Source of the DNA: Rhytidiadelphus loreus | Taxonomy: Eukaryota > Streptophyta > Bryopsida > Hypnales > Hylocomiaceae | Reading direction: 5' to 3' | DNA length: 64,000 nt | Assembly: GCA_947034895.1 (NCBI GenBank) | Contig: OX344762.1 | Coordinates: forward strand, 70,860,981 to 70,924,980 | Shown: positions 36,253-48,200 of the stretch, piece by piece | Numbering within the stretch: the first letter of the stretch is position 1 | Layout: each line of letters opens with the position of its first letter | Notes under the pieces: model-generated | Database searches by the model: none | Told to the model about the DNA's origin: nothing | What the model saw: only the letters and a program-made list of their open reading frames with translations | Position numbers and translations under genes: made by a program

Positions 36253-39200
36253 TTATAGTACTATTTGAAGGCCTCCACATCCATAATGCAACACATTACA
36301 TTGTGAAGGTAGAATCGCTTTCCGCTTCATCTGCATTAGGTCGGTGTCTTCATGTGGCCCACTACTGTCACTAGCTCCTGAGACCTCGTTTTCATCATCC
36401 TCTCTGCTTGTAGGTTGAAGGATCACCTCACGTTCCACCTCAGAGTTCAAATTTCGCACTTGCGTTTCTAAACCACCAACAACTTCGGCTAGCACTAATC
36501 GCTTTGTAGGCCTCGATGCATCAGTGGTTCCATTGATAATAGGGCCTGTCGGTCACTCAAGCACCTGGTGCCCAACATGTTGACGCTCTGCTCTCGCTGC
36601 TGCGCTTGATGGCCAAGGATTACGAGTGAAATTTCGTTCTCCAATGACAAATGGATGGATCGCATGGTTTTGACGCTTGGGGTTCCGTGTCAGTCTGTCT
36701 TGCGTCTTGCGGGTTCATTTATTTCCTGATTTGGAGTGTTCACGCGATCGCCTGGATGATTCTCCAGGGCCTGACATCAACGAGGCCGGAGTAGGTTGTG
36801 GAGCTGAGCCATGCACTCCTTCATCAACGATTTGTCGTAGATCATTATGTGTCGGCGACCTTGTTAGAGGAGTTGGTAGTATCCTCGATGTTGTGGCAAT
36901 GTCTACACTTGCAGGGCGATTGGACCCACGGGTACGGGTCTCGTTGAATACCACTTGCAATGGCGCATCTGAATCATACACCCTAGTTTCTGTTGTAGTG
37001 TTGTTGGTCGGTGCTAAACTTGGACGAATTGCAGGTACCTCTTCAATATGCGATACCTCTTCTTGCCTTTCACCCTGTACATTAACTCGTGCACCACTTC
37101 GGAGGTTCATTGGCATACTAGGCGGCAGACATGTGGCAATTGGAGACCTTACAAGCTCCACTTCATCTGCCACTGGAATATCTGCACCGTCATTGTTGTC
37201 ATCAGGAGTTCTTTCCCTCGTTGGGTCTGTATTGATTACCGGAAATGCATCCCAAGCCGACACATGAGGGGCTTCGTCTCTGCGGTGGTGCGACGCCTCT
37301 GGAGAGCTCAATCCATCATCATCACCCACGAAAGTGTTGCGGTATCGTCCTCGTGGAGGACTACCTACACGGGGCACCATACCAGCCCACCTATTTCCAC
37401 GGAGGCGTTCTTCTACTACCACACGTCTCTGTTCTTCTCTCAAATCTCTAAACCTAACTTCATCTTCGTCCCCCAAAGAATATGGTTCCTCATTCTCTTC
37501 ATCTGTATCTCCATCTACAAGGTACTTTTCGTAGAATAGTGTTGGATTGTGTCCTTGTTTTTCACGTTCCAATTTGTTGTTGGTGTAGATATACACCAAC
37601 ATCTCAGCCTTCTTTGTGGCTAGGCGATTACGCACTTTATCGTGTACAAACGAATACATGCTCCAGTTTCTTTCACAAGATGATGCTGAGCATGTCAGAG
37701 ACAAAACTCTCCTTACTATTTTTGGAAGAGCGTTCCCACCCACACGATTCTACCATTGATGAGGCAACAAGTTACATCGAGTAACATTTGGAGCCTCTTG
37801 TAATGGATCAAAGGGACCCGACTTCTCTTCAAATTCCGTCAACTCAGCAATTGCTTCATCTTCATCCACATTCAATGGTCCGCTCAATTTTCTGATGACT
37901 CGATTCAATGCCCGCTTTGCCTCTCCATTGTTATGAAGCTCTTCCACATCTGTCAAATACGGGTTCAACAATGCCCCTGCATAATGGAGGTCCGTGCGCA
38001 TCAACTTCCAACGAGCATCAAATTGTTTTAGGAACTTCGTCGCGGTCTGCTCATCAAAAAAGAACGGAGCCTCCTTTAAAGTGCACACGTGCTGACGAAG
38101 GCTACTCATTATTATCCAAGCTTTCGGCATCGCCGGTATTTTGCCATCGAACTGGCGCAGAGCAAGAATCACTGGAAGAACCATGTGTTGGAAATTACCG
38201 CATTCCACCCAAAACACTTCCGAAACTATGTCCTCTCGCGCTTTACGGGCCCGCTCTCTTGTAATGAGTCCGTTTGTTCTGCTGACCAAACTATTCTCAA
38301 ATGGCATATACGTCTCGTCCCCCACCACGAATTGAAGCGCTTGTTTGCACTCTACCAAACGGTCTATCATGAGAAAATGCACTGCGAAGCGTGTGGCCGC
38401 GGGAAGTCTCAATGACTTCTTCAGCGAGTACTTACGGAAAAGACCCAAAGTCAAGTGGTATTTCTTTATAAACTTCACAATTGCCCTGGCCTTATCCACT
38501 AGATCTTTGATCCTTTTTTCCTTTCCCCAGTCTTCCAAAAGTAAGTCCAATATATGTGCGGCACATCCTTGCGTATACATGTGGGGATACCTTGCTTACA
38601 ACTCGTGCATTGACCCTGTCATTACGGAAGCATTGTCTGTACACAATTGGACAATATTTCCTGGTCCCACCTACTCTATGTAGGTAGCCATTGTATTCAC
38701 CGTATACGCCATGTCTTTCCTCTCTCCTGTGGTGTCAACCGATCCCAGGAAGACATCACCTGCAGGGCAAACGAGCATCATATTCAACAAGGGACGGTGA
38801 TTCGTATCTGACCATCCATCTGAACAGATAGTGGCTCCATATTGGGTAATAGAACTCTTTGTTCGACTACTGACCATTTTCGTAACAGCCTCCTTCTTCA
38901 CATCAAGTAGTTTAGTGCGCACCGCATTGTACGATGGCGGGGAATATGGAAATCCACATGTCGAAGTTGCTTTCACAGCATTCACAAAGGCTGGGTGCCA
39001 CACCACATTGAATGCAATGTTAGCCTCATAAAAGAAAGAAGCCCATAGTCTGTCCAAGTTTTGTCTTTCATTGACCCGGAATGATTCATCCATGCTTTGT
39101 TGACGAGAAATCGAGGTTGAGCGCATCCTTCTCACCATCACAGGAGTAGAATTCGTTGAATCTGGATTACGAGGCGGTGCATTAGGTGCTTCTGTCCTGT

Positions 39201-39582
39201 CGCTTGGGTCCACAGACCCTTCCACTGATGCATCCACAGTATACCCTGCATCGGACTCAGCAACAACATCAACCTCAAGATCTACTCCATGCATCTCCTC
39301 CAAACTCATTTATTTTGGTACAATCCCTTCACAGTTTCTGAATAATTCGAGGACTACAGATGGAATACGTTTACAACGTTCCACTGTTGATGTACGGGGA
39401 TAACCAAAGTGACCAAATGCCCGCTTCCGCACGAAAACTTTGTTCCAACCACAAAAAATACAAGTCCTCGTATTTGTGGAACAAGCGGGGTTCGTTTCAA
39501 TAACCAACCAGGGATCCCACTCCTTTGTGGCTCTTCGAGTATCATTTATGTTCGTCCTCCTCCCTGCTCCTCGGTTTGCCAT
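36253..39582 (-). pseudogene. hAT transposase (BED finger, DUF659-like, hAT C-terminal) with six in-frame stops
   Basis: One reading frame of about 1,110 codons runs from ATG 39582 to the stop at 36253. It is interrupted only by stops in the same frame: TAA 39310-39312, TAG 38671-38673, TAA 38596-38598, TAG 37750-37752, TGA 36715-36717 and TGA 36553-36555. Codons 20-75 form a BED-type finger (CIFCGW, FGHFGYP). Codons 200-300 hold the DUF659-type core (ATICSDGWSD, then CTDNASVMTG). Codons 613-665 are the hAT dimerisation domain (TCSASSCERNWS). The 450-codon C-terminal extension after it is polar and ends in a short coiled coil (VGGLETQVRNLNSEVE). All six stops fit C-to-T changes on one strand or the other. 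GC array A2 lies 300 bp upstream of the ATG. Confidence 0.82.
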
Positions 39583-39879
39583 ATTGTTTATCTGATATGC
39601 GTTATTCCAAACCGAAACGTATATGTACCCAAGTGCTTCGGAAAAAAAAATTATGACAAAGCCACCGCTTCGAGTAGTTTTCTAACCACTCAAAGCAAGG
39701 TTGTTGCCCTCTGAAGAATATAACATTGCATGAAGCCTCTTGAGAAGATCCAAGCCATATGTTCATCAACAGAGCAATGGAAATCCAATGTTGTTCCTCT
39801 ACATTTATAGTGCTTTCGGTCTTCCCTCCACATGCTCCAAGGATGGTTTTAGGGCGCCGCTACCAAACTCTATTACACC

Positions 39880-40222
39880 CGAGGTCGCCCTACCCGACCT
39901 CTGGTCCACCTCCAGGCATATGGAGGCGCGCGCCTTTGCAGTAGTCGACTTCGGGTCACATGGTGCGAATGCGGGTTCCGGCAGGCGACTTCTGGTCCGA
40001 AATAGGGCGAACGCGGGTCCAGGGAGGGCGACTTCGGGTCCAGGTGGGGCGACTTCAGGTCTAGGGAGGGCGACTTCGGGTCCAGGGAGGGCGACTTCGG
40101 GTCCCGGATGGGCGACTTCGGGTCTCAGATGGGCGACTTCGGGTCCCACATGGGCGACTTCGGGTTTCATGGGAGACTTCGAGTGCCATGGGCGACCTCG
40201 GGGGAAAGAAGGGCGACTTCAT
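39880..40222 (+). repeat. GC array A2 upstream of the hAT gene
   Basis: About a dozen units, mainly GGGCGACTTCGGGTCC. In the direction of the hAT gene (minus) they read CCCGAAGTCGCCC. The array begins about 300 bp 5' of the hAT ATG. Confidence 0.85.
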
Positions 40223-40234
40223 GTGCATAAAGAT

Positions 40235-41200
40235 TAACTTAACCCCTAAAGGACCATTGTCCCTTCAAGGAACAATATGGATTTTGGGCAGGTTCCTATG
40301 ATCTCAATTTTTAATGAATTTTTTGGAAACTATCTCATAATATACAAGAGCTTATTACCTTTATGGGAATATAAATTTTGTTGCAATTGGTACCTGGGAT
40401 TCCGAGAACAAAAGTTATGGCATCTTTAACATAATTTGTAAGGAACGTCTCAGGGCAGAAAAAGAAATCTACAATAATTTGAAATTAATTTTTTAATTTT
40501 TTTCTTCTTAAAGGTCATATTTTTGTCTACATGTGTAGCTTTGATTCATTCCATTTCGATTAGTAATGTGAAAGTTATGAACAATATTGTTTGGCAAGCA
40601 ATCAAAATGAAATGATTCAAAGTTTTTCACATAGATATAAATCATAAGAAATTAAGAACCAATTTCAATATCAATTTTGTTATTGGAAATGCCTTGTCAT
40701 TTGTGAAGAATATCATTAATTTTTCGGGGGACCAACTGAATGCTAAGTATCGAAAACTACTTATCATACAAAAACATTTGAACCACGTAGTGAGAAGTTC
40801 TAAAATTTGGTAGGCTTCGAATTTAATCCTTTAAAAAATGTTGTGCCAAAGGAGATACTACAAATTCTATTCATGTTTCCCTTCTAAATATCACTATGAT
40901 GCCAAAACAAACTATTTCACTCCTTACGGGTTTAGGATTTAGGAATATCTTCAAATCTATAGTAAACTTTATTTATTTTCACATCGTAGGAAGATCTTGC
41001 AATTGATGTACATGGCAAACTAGAAATTGTATGAAGTTGTTCAAATATAAATAATTGTTTGGATGTTCGGTATGAATTTCTTAAAAAGACAATGGTATTA
41101 TTACATTGTTGGTATTTTGTGTAAATGAAAGCACAAAAGTCTACATAGAAAACTGACCTACAACACATGCAATAAATGTATTTGACATGTGTCTAATCAT
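40235..41200. repeat. Outer arm of the large inverted repeat, left
   Basis: This non-coding segment matches the reverse complement of about 57200-58380. Shared stretches include ACCCCT...CCATTGTCCC, GGGAATATAA, CAATTGGT and TTTGATTCATTCCATTT in the same order. Similarity is visible but well diverged. It lies 3' of X1, as the partner lies 3' of X2. Confidence 0.65.
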
Positions 41201-41402
41201 CAAGAATTAGATCTTCAAAACACATAAAGGCTAATTCATATAGGAATATTTATATATCTTTATTGAAGAAACAAAACATGGACCCCATTGTACAACATGA
41301 GGTGGTTCTAAAGGTCAAAGCAACCCTTCCGATACACACAAGTTTAGAAAAACAACTACCTATTAGTCTATTATTTACTAGAAGACTACCTCTAGCCCAA
41401 AA

Positions 41403-42981
41403 TCATGCAACATCCGTATTGGCCTCCTCTTCCCTTTTCTTCTTCATGACTTCAAACTCATGGGCCGCAATTCTATAAGCACTCTTCAAAAGGGGTAGGT
41501 CATAGTTCCACATCTTGTTTTTGATCCAAAAATTCTTGAACGTTCTCGTATAACCAATGTGTGCAGTCCGGAAATCTATGTGCTTCTGAAACTGGTGTTC
41601 AAGCTTCTTCAAAGAAACTAACTTTTGCTTCAAGGAAGCTACCTCTGATGTCAGCACACAATGCTCTTCATCTACTAATAATGCATCCAAAGCCATTGGA
41701 AGGTCAATGGGGCCTACAACCGTGGTTTCTTTTAGGTCATTCAACCTTGACTGCGCCTCTTCTACAGCTTTCCTTTCGGTATTCAATCGGTTTCTTCTGC
41801 CAAACACTCTTCCATTATTTTGGCCATTCGTTTATCCAAGAACGGGGTGGAATTTGAGGTAGAGCCTCCATCTTTGCCTTTATTGAATTTCAAATAAAAT
41901 TGCTCCAGCTCGTCCATTTCCTTTTGTTGAACTGACAAACGAACTTTCCCGCTTATGATTAGTGCTTCAAGGGTGTGCTCATCGTTGTCCTGAATGTCAC
42001 CACCAGTGCGTTCACGCTGCCTTTCACATTCCATTTCTATTTCTACCAGTCTACCAAGAATAGCCTTCAACTGGGCTTTATAAGCTTCTTTTCCTTGCCT
42101 CCTCGTGTCTTCAAGATATAATACTTCCCTTCCTGCTTCTTGAAGAGGTAGTTCTTCACATGAATCAAAAATCACCAATGCTTGTTCAGCATCTCGTTGC
42201 AACCCGATCTCGCCCTCCTCCTTGTCTTCCTCCATTTCTCGCATGCGTGCATATACATGTTGAAGAACTTCGTCTTCCTCAGGATGACGGAAGTGCATTG
42301 GCTCCAACGATCTAAGAGGCGCGACATGCAATACTACTGCCCCTTCTGAGTCTCCAACAAAAGGTACCACCGCTGCCATATTTTCTTCAAGTATTGGATC
42401 TTCATTTGGGGGCATAGGGTCGGCAATGTCTTCTTCATCTGAGTCGGTGGAGGTGGACGATTGGCCCCAATCGTAGTCTTCATCCGACACTTCTTCTTTG
42501 AAATGTTTTTTGGGCCCTAATCCATCCCTCGGATTATTTGATGGATCCGCCCTTGGAATGTCTTTGGTAGTGGGAACTATGCTATTGGGGGTTTTCTTAA
42601 TGGTCCTCCAATCCACAGTTTGTCGCAATTGTAGCTCTGCATAGACCATTTGGCATATACCCAATGAAACTTGACTCCCCTTCACTGTTGGTTTTTGATA
42701 TAATGTCCGGTAAACTTCGATGCACCGTTGCACAAATGCATCATCTCTGCAGTAGTGAAGATTAGCATTGTTTTGGCTGATATGGACATCGTGCCGGAAG
42801 TAAGGGAATAGCTTATCGATATGGCACCACCCTACATAGGCCTTGCAAGTGTTGAACGTCCAATCCGATTGCGCGTTTTGCCAATTTGAAAATGCCCTTG
42901 CTGTTGGGTCCAAAAGGATGGCTACATTCCGACTATGGCGCTCTCCTTTCTTCTTTGCCTTCTTAAAGGGGGGGGGGCCAT
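41403..42981 (-). pseudogene. X-family protein X1 (unrecognised domain + coiled coil), frameshifted
   Basis: The frame runs from near 42981 to a TGA at 41783-41785 and continues in another frame (41807-41403), so one frameshift lies near 41790. After a basic start (KKAKKKGERHSRN) comes the X domain: AFSNW, WCHIDKLFPYFRHDVH, NLHYC, FVQRCIEV, MVYAEL and VDWRTI. It aligns with the same motifs in X2 and X3. An acidic patch (SDEDYDWGQSSTSTDSDEED) and long heptad-like helices follow. The only nearby ATG, 42981-42979, is directly before a run of ten C (plus-strand G) and is out of frame by one base, so homopolymer slippage or a sequencing error could explain the missing start. Array A3 lies just upstream. 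Function unknown. Confidence 0.6.
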
Positions 42982-43179
42982 GGTGAATATAGGATGTGTT
43001 GGTATCCTCCAAGTGCTCAGAAAGTATGGTCTTCCACAATCGACGACAACACAAAAAGTGTCCTAGACACAAGATTCCAGTGCACGAACACGCATCCAGA
43101 TGCTTGAAAGCATATGGAAGCCGATGCACAGCACTGGAAAAGAAAGTGGCAGCTCGCATCCGTGGCGACCGCATTTGTA

Positions 43180-43300
43180 CCTGAAGTCGCCCTGGGCGCG
43201 TGCGGGATCAGGGTTTAGGGGGGCGAGTGCGTTAAGTGGGGCGACCATGGGTCCAAGAAGGGCGCGTGCGGCTTCAGGGCGACCGCGAGTCCAGGGAAAG
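43180..43300 (+). repeat. GC array A3 upstream of X1
   Basis: Degenerate units: GTCGCCCTGGGCGCGTGCGGG, GGGGCGACCATGGGTCC, GGGCGCGTGCGGCTTCAGG and GGGCGACCGCGAGTCC. Orientation relative to X1 is the same as for the other block genes. Confidence 0.65.
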
Positions 43301-44639
43301 GTAGCAGACTCAGGAAATGCAGAGGGAGAATTGACCCCCTCATTGCCCCCGTCAACTTAGATTTAAAAAAAAAGCCCCCTATATTCTGCCAACTTTTGGG
43401 TAATTCTTGCATCTCCTAGAAGTAATTTGGGGCCTCTGATTGCAAATATGATTTCAGAATTCCCCAAAAAATTAAGCAGTGCAAATAATAAATTCTAGGG
43501 CAAGCCCTGGATGGGCAATGAGGGAGTCAATTCACCCTGGCCCTCACAAATGGCTCATCTCAAGACTGATCTCCCTTTTTCATGTATTTACTTCAATGAA
43601 AATATTTTTAGATCATTTTTCAGACAAAGAAAAATAAAAGAAGAATCTAACACAAGTGATTTCATTTTTTTTAAGTATTTTTTAATTAATTGTAAATTTC
43701 CAAAGGACTTGTGTCATAGGTCCCTACTTATGCCCCTAGGTCTCCCGTAAAACGTTCACTTGCAACTTCTAAAGAAAAATGGGGAAGTAAAGAGAATGAA
43801 TTGGCTTTTACAATTGATAATTTTTTTTTCTCGAATCATTTAATGATTATGGAGGTCAATTTATGAACTATAGTTTGTCCATTTCAAAGCCACTTATAGA
43901 GTCCATTTTTAATGCCCACTCCATTTTAGAGCCTTCTGCCTTATATTTACTTTCACATCCTCACAAATGGAGAAAGGAAGTACAATTTATGTATCAATGA
44001 ATAGGTGGTAGTAAAATCGTGGGCCACCGCAATTAAAAATATTCCCAACATGTAATGAGTTTAATAGCTTTTTCAAGTGATATTAAGTTTTGGAAGAGAA
44101 CATTTTAGTGTGCCAATATAATTTGTAGTTCTTCATTTCAACTCCAATCCCAAATTTATTTTTATAAGCAATACACTCAACCATGAAAAAGTAAATTTGG
44201 TAGGTTATCATCTCACAACTCTTATCCAATATTGCACCTTCATGAAACGTGCATACTAATACACAAGCTAATTAAACATTCCTATGGTTAGGTTCTTGTT
44301 TCATAAAACTTGCTTCAATGGAAATAACTATAAGTCCATGCTCTTTTCATAAAGGAAAAATACAGTTGGAAAGGCATAGGCACTTAGGGGGTCATTAGTA
44401 ATGCATTCTAATTGTTAAGCTAAACTTATCTTTTGACTCTAAATAGATTATGCAAACACCCCTCTTCTAAAATCAAATTTCATTCGCAAGTACATCTTCG
44501 TCATTGTCCATAATGACGAACAATTCTAATTAAATAATGATTTAGCACAAGTGAATTCTAAAATACTCTATATCATTACAAATTAGTTACTTTAAAGTTT
44601 CAAAAATTCCCATAAAGACCTCGGTCTAGGCCAGGTGTC

Positions 44640-44930
44640 GTGCTTCGAAGGTTTGACCAAAGACCTCCTCGACCTTCGCAGTGAGATGTTTTCTATCTCA
44701 TTGCGGAGGTCGAAGAGGTCCTTGACCGAACCCATAAGCCCAAACCAGAACCTCGTACATCATGTACACCGGGTTGGGAATCGAACCGTAGACCTCCCAG
44801 ACTCCACTTGAATTCGAAGAAGTCGACCCTTGGCTGAGAATCCCTTCCACTACTTCACCTTCTCGTTGGTCACATCGGGAATCACCTTCGATGCACCACT
44901 CCTTGTCCATCCCATCTTTATTCATTTTTT
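44640..44930 (-). mobile_element. tRNA-derived SINE-like repeat, copy 1
   Basis: On the minus strand it contains GGTTCGATTCC (44777-44787 reversed), a perfect match to the internal RNA polymerase III B box, and a degenerate A box about 60 nt upstream. On its 3' side is a long hairpin (about 44662-44720) with arms GACCTCCTCGACCTTCGCAG and CTGCGGAGGTCGAAGAGGTC-like. Related copies lie at 46380-46670 and 50450-50730. Confidence 0.45.
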
Positions 44931-44993
44931 TCTTTGATTCTACGGGGCTTCAAAATACCATCAGCTGCCCAACAAAAATTAGTCTCCCCGTTT

Positions 44994-45321
44994 TGGACCC
45001 GAAGTCGCCCCACCCGAAGTCGCCTTACCCGAGGTCGCCCAAGTCCCAGAAAAGAGGGAAGCAAAAATGCGTGAGTTTTTCCCTCCTCTCTGGACCCGCG
45101 GTCGCCCCACCCGAAGTCGCCTTACCCGAGGTCGCCCAAGTCCCAGAAAAGAGGGAAGCAAAAATGCGTGAGTTTTTCCCTCCTCTCTGGACCCGCGGTC
45201 GCCCCACCCGAAGTCGCCCTACCCGCAGTCGCCCCAGCCGTGGTCGCCCCAGCACCGCTGAAGGAAGTCCCCAATTTCCCCCTTCTCTGGACCCGTGGTC
45301 GCCCCACCCGCAGTCGCCCCT
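44994..45321 (-). repeat. GC array A4
   Basis: Units read CCCGAAGTCGCCCCAC on the plus strand and include two nearly identical 120-bp higher-order copies, each containing CCAGAAAAGAGGGAAGCAAAA. It is the mirror partner of array A6 within the inverted repeat. No gene starts directly beside it. Confidence 0.85.
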
Positions 45322-46379
45322 ACATCAGTATTTGAAAGAGTCACTTAGAGAACATTGCTGTCATCAATGGTAGGTGAGATCATAGAATATTTTCTACATA
45401 GCTTACAATTATAACACATGATCATTTTATTAAATGGTCCCTAACAAGGCTTCAATATCCTCAAGCCCTACAGTCATAAACTCCAAACCCTACAAAGCCC
45501 TCGCAAACTAGAACCCATACCCAAACCTAAACCCTTGAATGCCCAACCCATTTTAGGATGTTTTATGAATGTGCTTTAACATCAACAAGAAGCCAACATT
45601 TTGAATTATAGAATCAATTTCTTTGTACTTCTTCATTTTTCCTCCAATGCCAAAAAACTTTATTTGTGCAAATTATCAAATTGTTGTGGGGGGATAATAC
45701 ACTTGAAGTAAAAAATGTACATTTCTCTTATTCTCTTGTTATAATCTTACAACACTTACGCAATTTTGCACTCAAAATTAACGTGCACACTAACAAGCAA
45801 GTTCTTTAAACATTCATACGGTTAGATTCAAAAATAAATAGGAAACTTGCTTCAATGGGAATTACTATAAGTCCATGCTTTTTTTTAATAGGACAAATAC
45901 AAGAGGGAAAGGCTTAGGCACGTAGGGCCTAATTAGTAATGCACTCTAATAGTTAAGTTAAATTTATCTTTTGACACTAAATAGATTATGCAAACACCCC
46001 TCTTGTAAAATCAAATTTCATTTTCAAGTATTTATTCGTCATTGTCCATAATGACGAACAATTCTAATTAAAGAAAGATTTAGCACAATTGAATTCTAAA
46101 ATACTCTATATCATTACAAATTAGTTACTTTAAAGTTTCAAAAAATCCCATGAAGACCTGAGTATAGGCCAGGTGATGTACTTTGTGGATTGGGCGAAGG
46201 ACCACTTTGAAATGAGAAGTGAAATGTTTGTCATTGTCCATAAAAATGAACAATTCTAATTAATTAAAGATTTAGCACAATTGAATTCTAAAATACTCTA
46301 TATCATTACAAATTAGTTACTTTAAAGTTTCAAAAAATCCCGTGAAGACCTCGGTCTAGGCCACGCAACGTGCTTCGAG

Positions 46380-46670
46380 GATTGGGCCAAGGACCACTTT
46401 GAATACAGAACTGAAATGTGTTTTTCATCTCAGATTTGAACTCAAAGTGGACCTTAACCGAACCCAAAATATTCAACCAAATCCTCCTTTATCATGCACA
46501 CGAGGTTGGGAATCGAACCGCAGACCTCCTAGACTCCACTTGAGTTTGAAGAAGTCGACCCTTGTGTGAGAATTCCTTCCACTACTTCACCTTCCCGTTG
46601 GTCACATCGGGAATCACCTTTGATGCACCACTCCTTGTCCATCCCATTTTTATTCTTTTTTTTTCTTTGA
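46380..46670 (-). mobile_element. tRNA-derived SINE-like repeat, copy 2
   Basis: Same layout as copy 1: B box GGTTCGATTCC (46509-46519 reversed) and a 3' hairpin near 46385-46455 built on CACTTTGAA and TTCAAA...GTGG arms. The stem sequence differs from copy 1 but pairing is kept. Confidence 0.45.
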
Positions 46671-46726
46671 TTGTACGGGTCTTCAAAACACCATGAGCCG
46701 CCCAACACAAATTAATCTCCTAGTTT

Positions 46727-46996
46727 TGGACCCGAAGTCGCCCCACCCGAAGTCACCCAAGTCCCAGAAAAGAGGGAATTTCAAATGCGTGAGTTTTTCC
46801 CTCCTCTCTGGACCCGCGGTCGCCCCACCCGAGGTCGCCCCAGCACCGCAGAAAGAAGTCCCCAATTTCCCCCTTCTCTGGACCCGTAGTCGCCCTACCC
46901 GCGGTTGCCCCACCCGAAGTCGCCCCACCCGAGGGCACCCCAGTACCGCAGAAAGAAGTCCCCAATCTCCCCCTTCTCTGGACCCGCGGTCGCCCC
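46727..46996 (-). repeat. GC array A5
   Basis: CCCGAAGTCGCCCCAC-type units in the second tandem copy of the 1.5 kb segment. Otherwise as A4. Confidence 0.85.
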
Positions 46997-47469
46997 TACA
47001 TCAGTATTTGAAAGAGTCACTTACAGAAGACTGCTGTCATGGTAGGTGAGATCATAGAATATTTTCTAGATAGCTTACAATTATATCACATGATCATTTT
47101 ATTAAATGGTCCCTCACAAGGCTTCAATATTTTGAAGCCCTACAATCATGAACCGAAAACCCGACAAAGCCCTCGCAAAGTAGAACCCTAGAATCCAAAC
47201 CGTAACCCTCAAATGCCCAATGCATTTTAGGATGTTTTATGAATTTGCTTTAAATTGTACAAGAAGTCAACATTATATGTGCCTACTAACAAGCAAGTTG
47301 TTTAAACATTCATACGGTTAGATTAAAAAATAAATAGGAAACTTGCTTCAATCCCAATTACTGTAAGTCCATGCTTTTTTTTCATAGGAAAAATACAAGA
47401 GGGAAAGGCTTAGGCACATAGGGCTTAATAATTAATGCACTCTTATTGTAATGCACTTCAAGATTTTTT

Positions 47470-48200
47470 CTCAAAGTAGCCAAAGTGACAGTTTTTAGTG
47501 GTTCTGAACCTATAATGGCCTTCGAACTTCAAGGGTTAAATTCACATCTAAAGAAACTTTTATTAGTTTTCGATTATGGCTCAAACATATAGATCTTGCA
47601 AGAATATTTTGACCTTGTATTCAAAAGTAATGAACCTAGAAGAAGCCTTCAAGGTACTCTTTGTAAAAATGTTTTGTGAAACATTAAAAGGCAAATTCAA
47701 AATTTAATTTGTAATTTGTAGACCAAAATGGTTTTGTTGAGAGAAAACGTAATTTCTACATATAAAGGTGAAATTAATTTCACCTAAAAATGGTGTATTG
47801 CATTTAACCCTTATGTTCCCATTTTTTCTGGCCCATTCAAACCAATTGAGAAATGTCGTTTTTATTGCCAAAAACCTATTAAGATTACAAGAAAGTCATC
47901 CTTTTTTGCCGGATGAACCAATACAAGTGCCGATTGTCAATGCTTTTTAGAAGGAAAATGGGCTCCATTATTCCAAGGCTATATATCTTACTGTAGGATA
48001 TCTTACTGGAACATTGAGCCTATTTAATTCATTCATTGCAGCAAAATACAAACATTGATATGAGAGATTCAATACAACATACCATGAAGAATAGATCCAC
48101 AATATTGCCAATTTGGGGAAAATGGCACTTCATATTAAAATTTGATTACATGTACTAGAAGTACTACTCCAAAATGATACTATGGTATTCTTCTATCACA
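47470..48200. other. Spacer 3' of the kinase relic
   Basis: AT-rich. I see no gene, array or hairpin family. It probably includes the 3' UTR of the minus-strand kinase gene. Confidence 0.4.

Larger units (their letters stand above)
43615..45370. repeat. Inner arm of the large inverted repeat, left (about 1.75 kb)
   Basis: It starts at ATTTTTCAGACAAAG (43615) and matches the reverse complement of 50010-51888, which ends CTTTGTCTGAAAAAT. Shared in order: the ATCTAACACAAGTG segment, CCTAGGTCT..., ATCATTTAATGATT, CATCCTCACAAATGG, the SINE-like segment and GC array A4/A6. Much closer in sequence than the outer arms. No direct target duplication flanks it. Confidence 0.8.
44260..47460 (+). repeat. 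About 1.5 kb tandem duplication in the left arm
   Basis: Segments starting near 44260, 45810 and 47300 are direct copies. Each begins with a CATTCATACGGTTAG-like stretch and CTTGCTTCAAT. They contain the AATTCTAAAATACTCTATAT segment (twice in the second copy), a SINE-like segment and a GC array (A4 or A5). The third copy is truncated. Confidence 0.7.

Noticed and set aside
44770..44850. A functional tRNA gene
   Set aside because: A perfect B box is present but there is no cloverleaf: no acceptor stem pairing and a poor A box. A SINE-like relic fits better.
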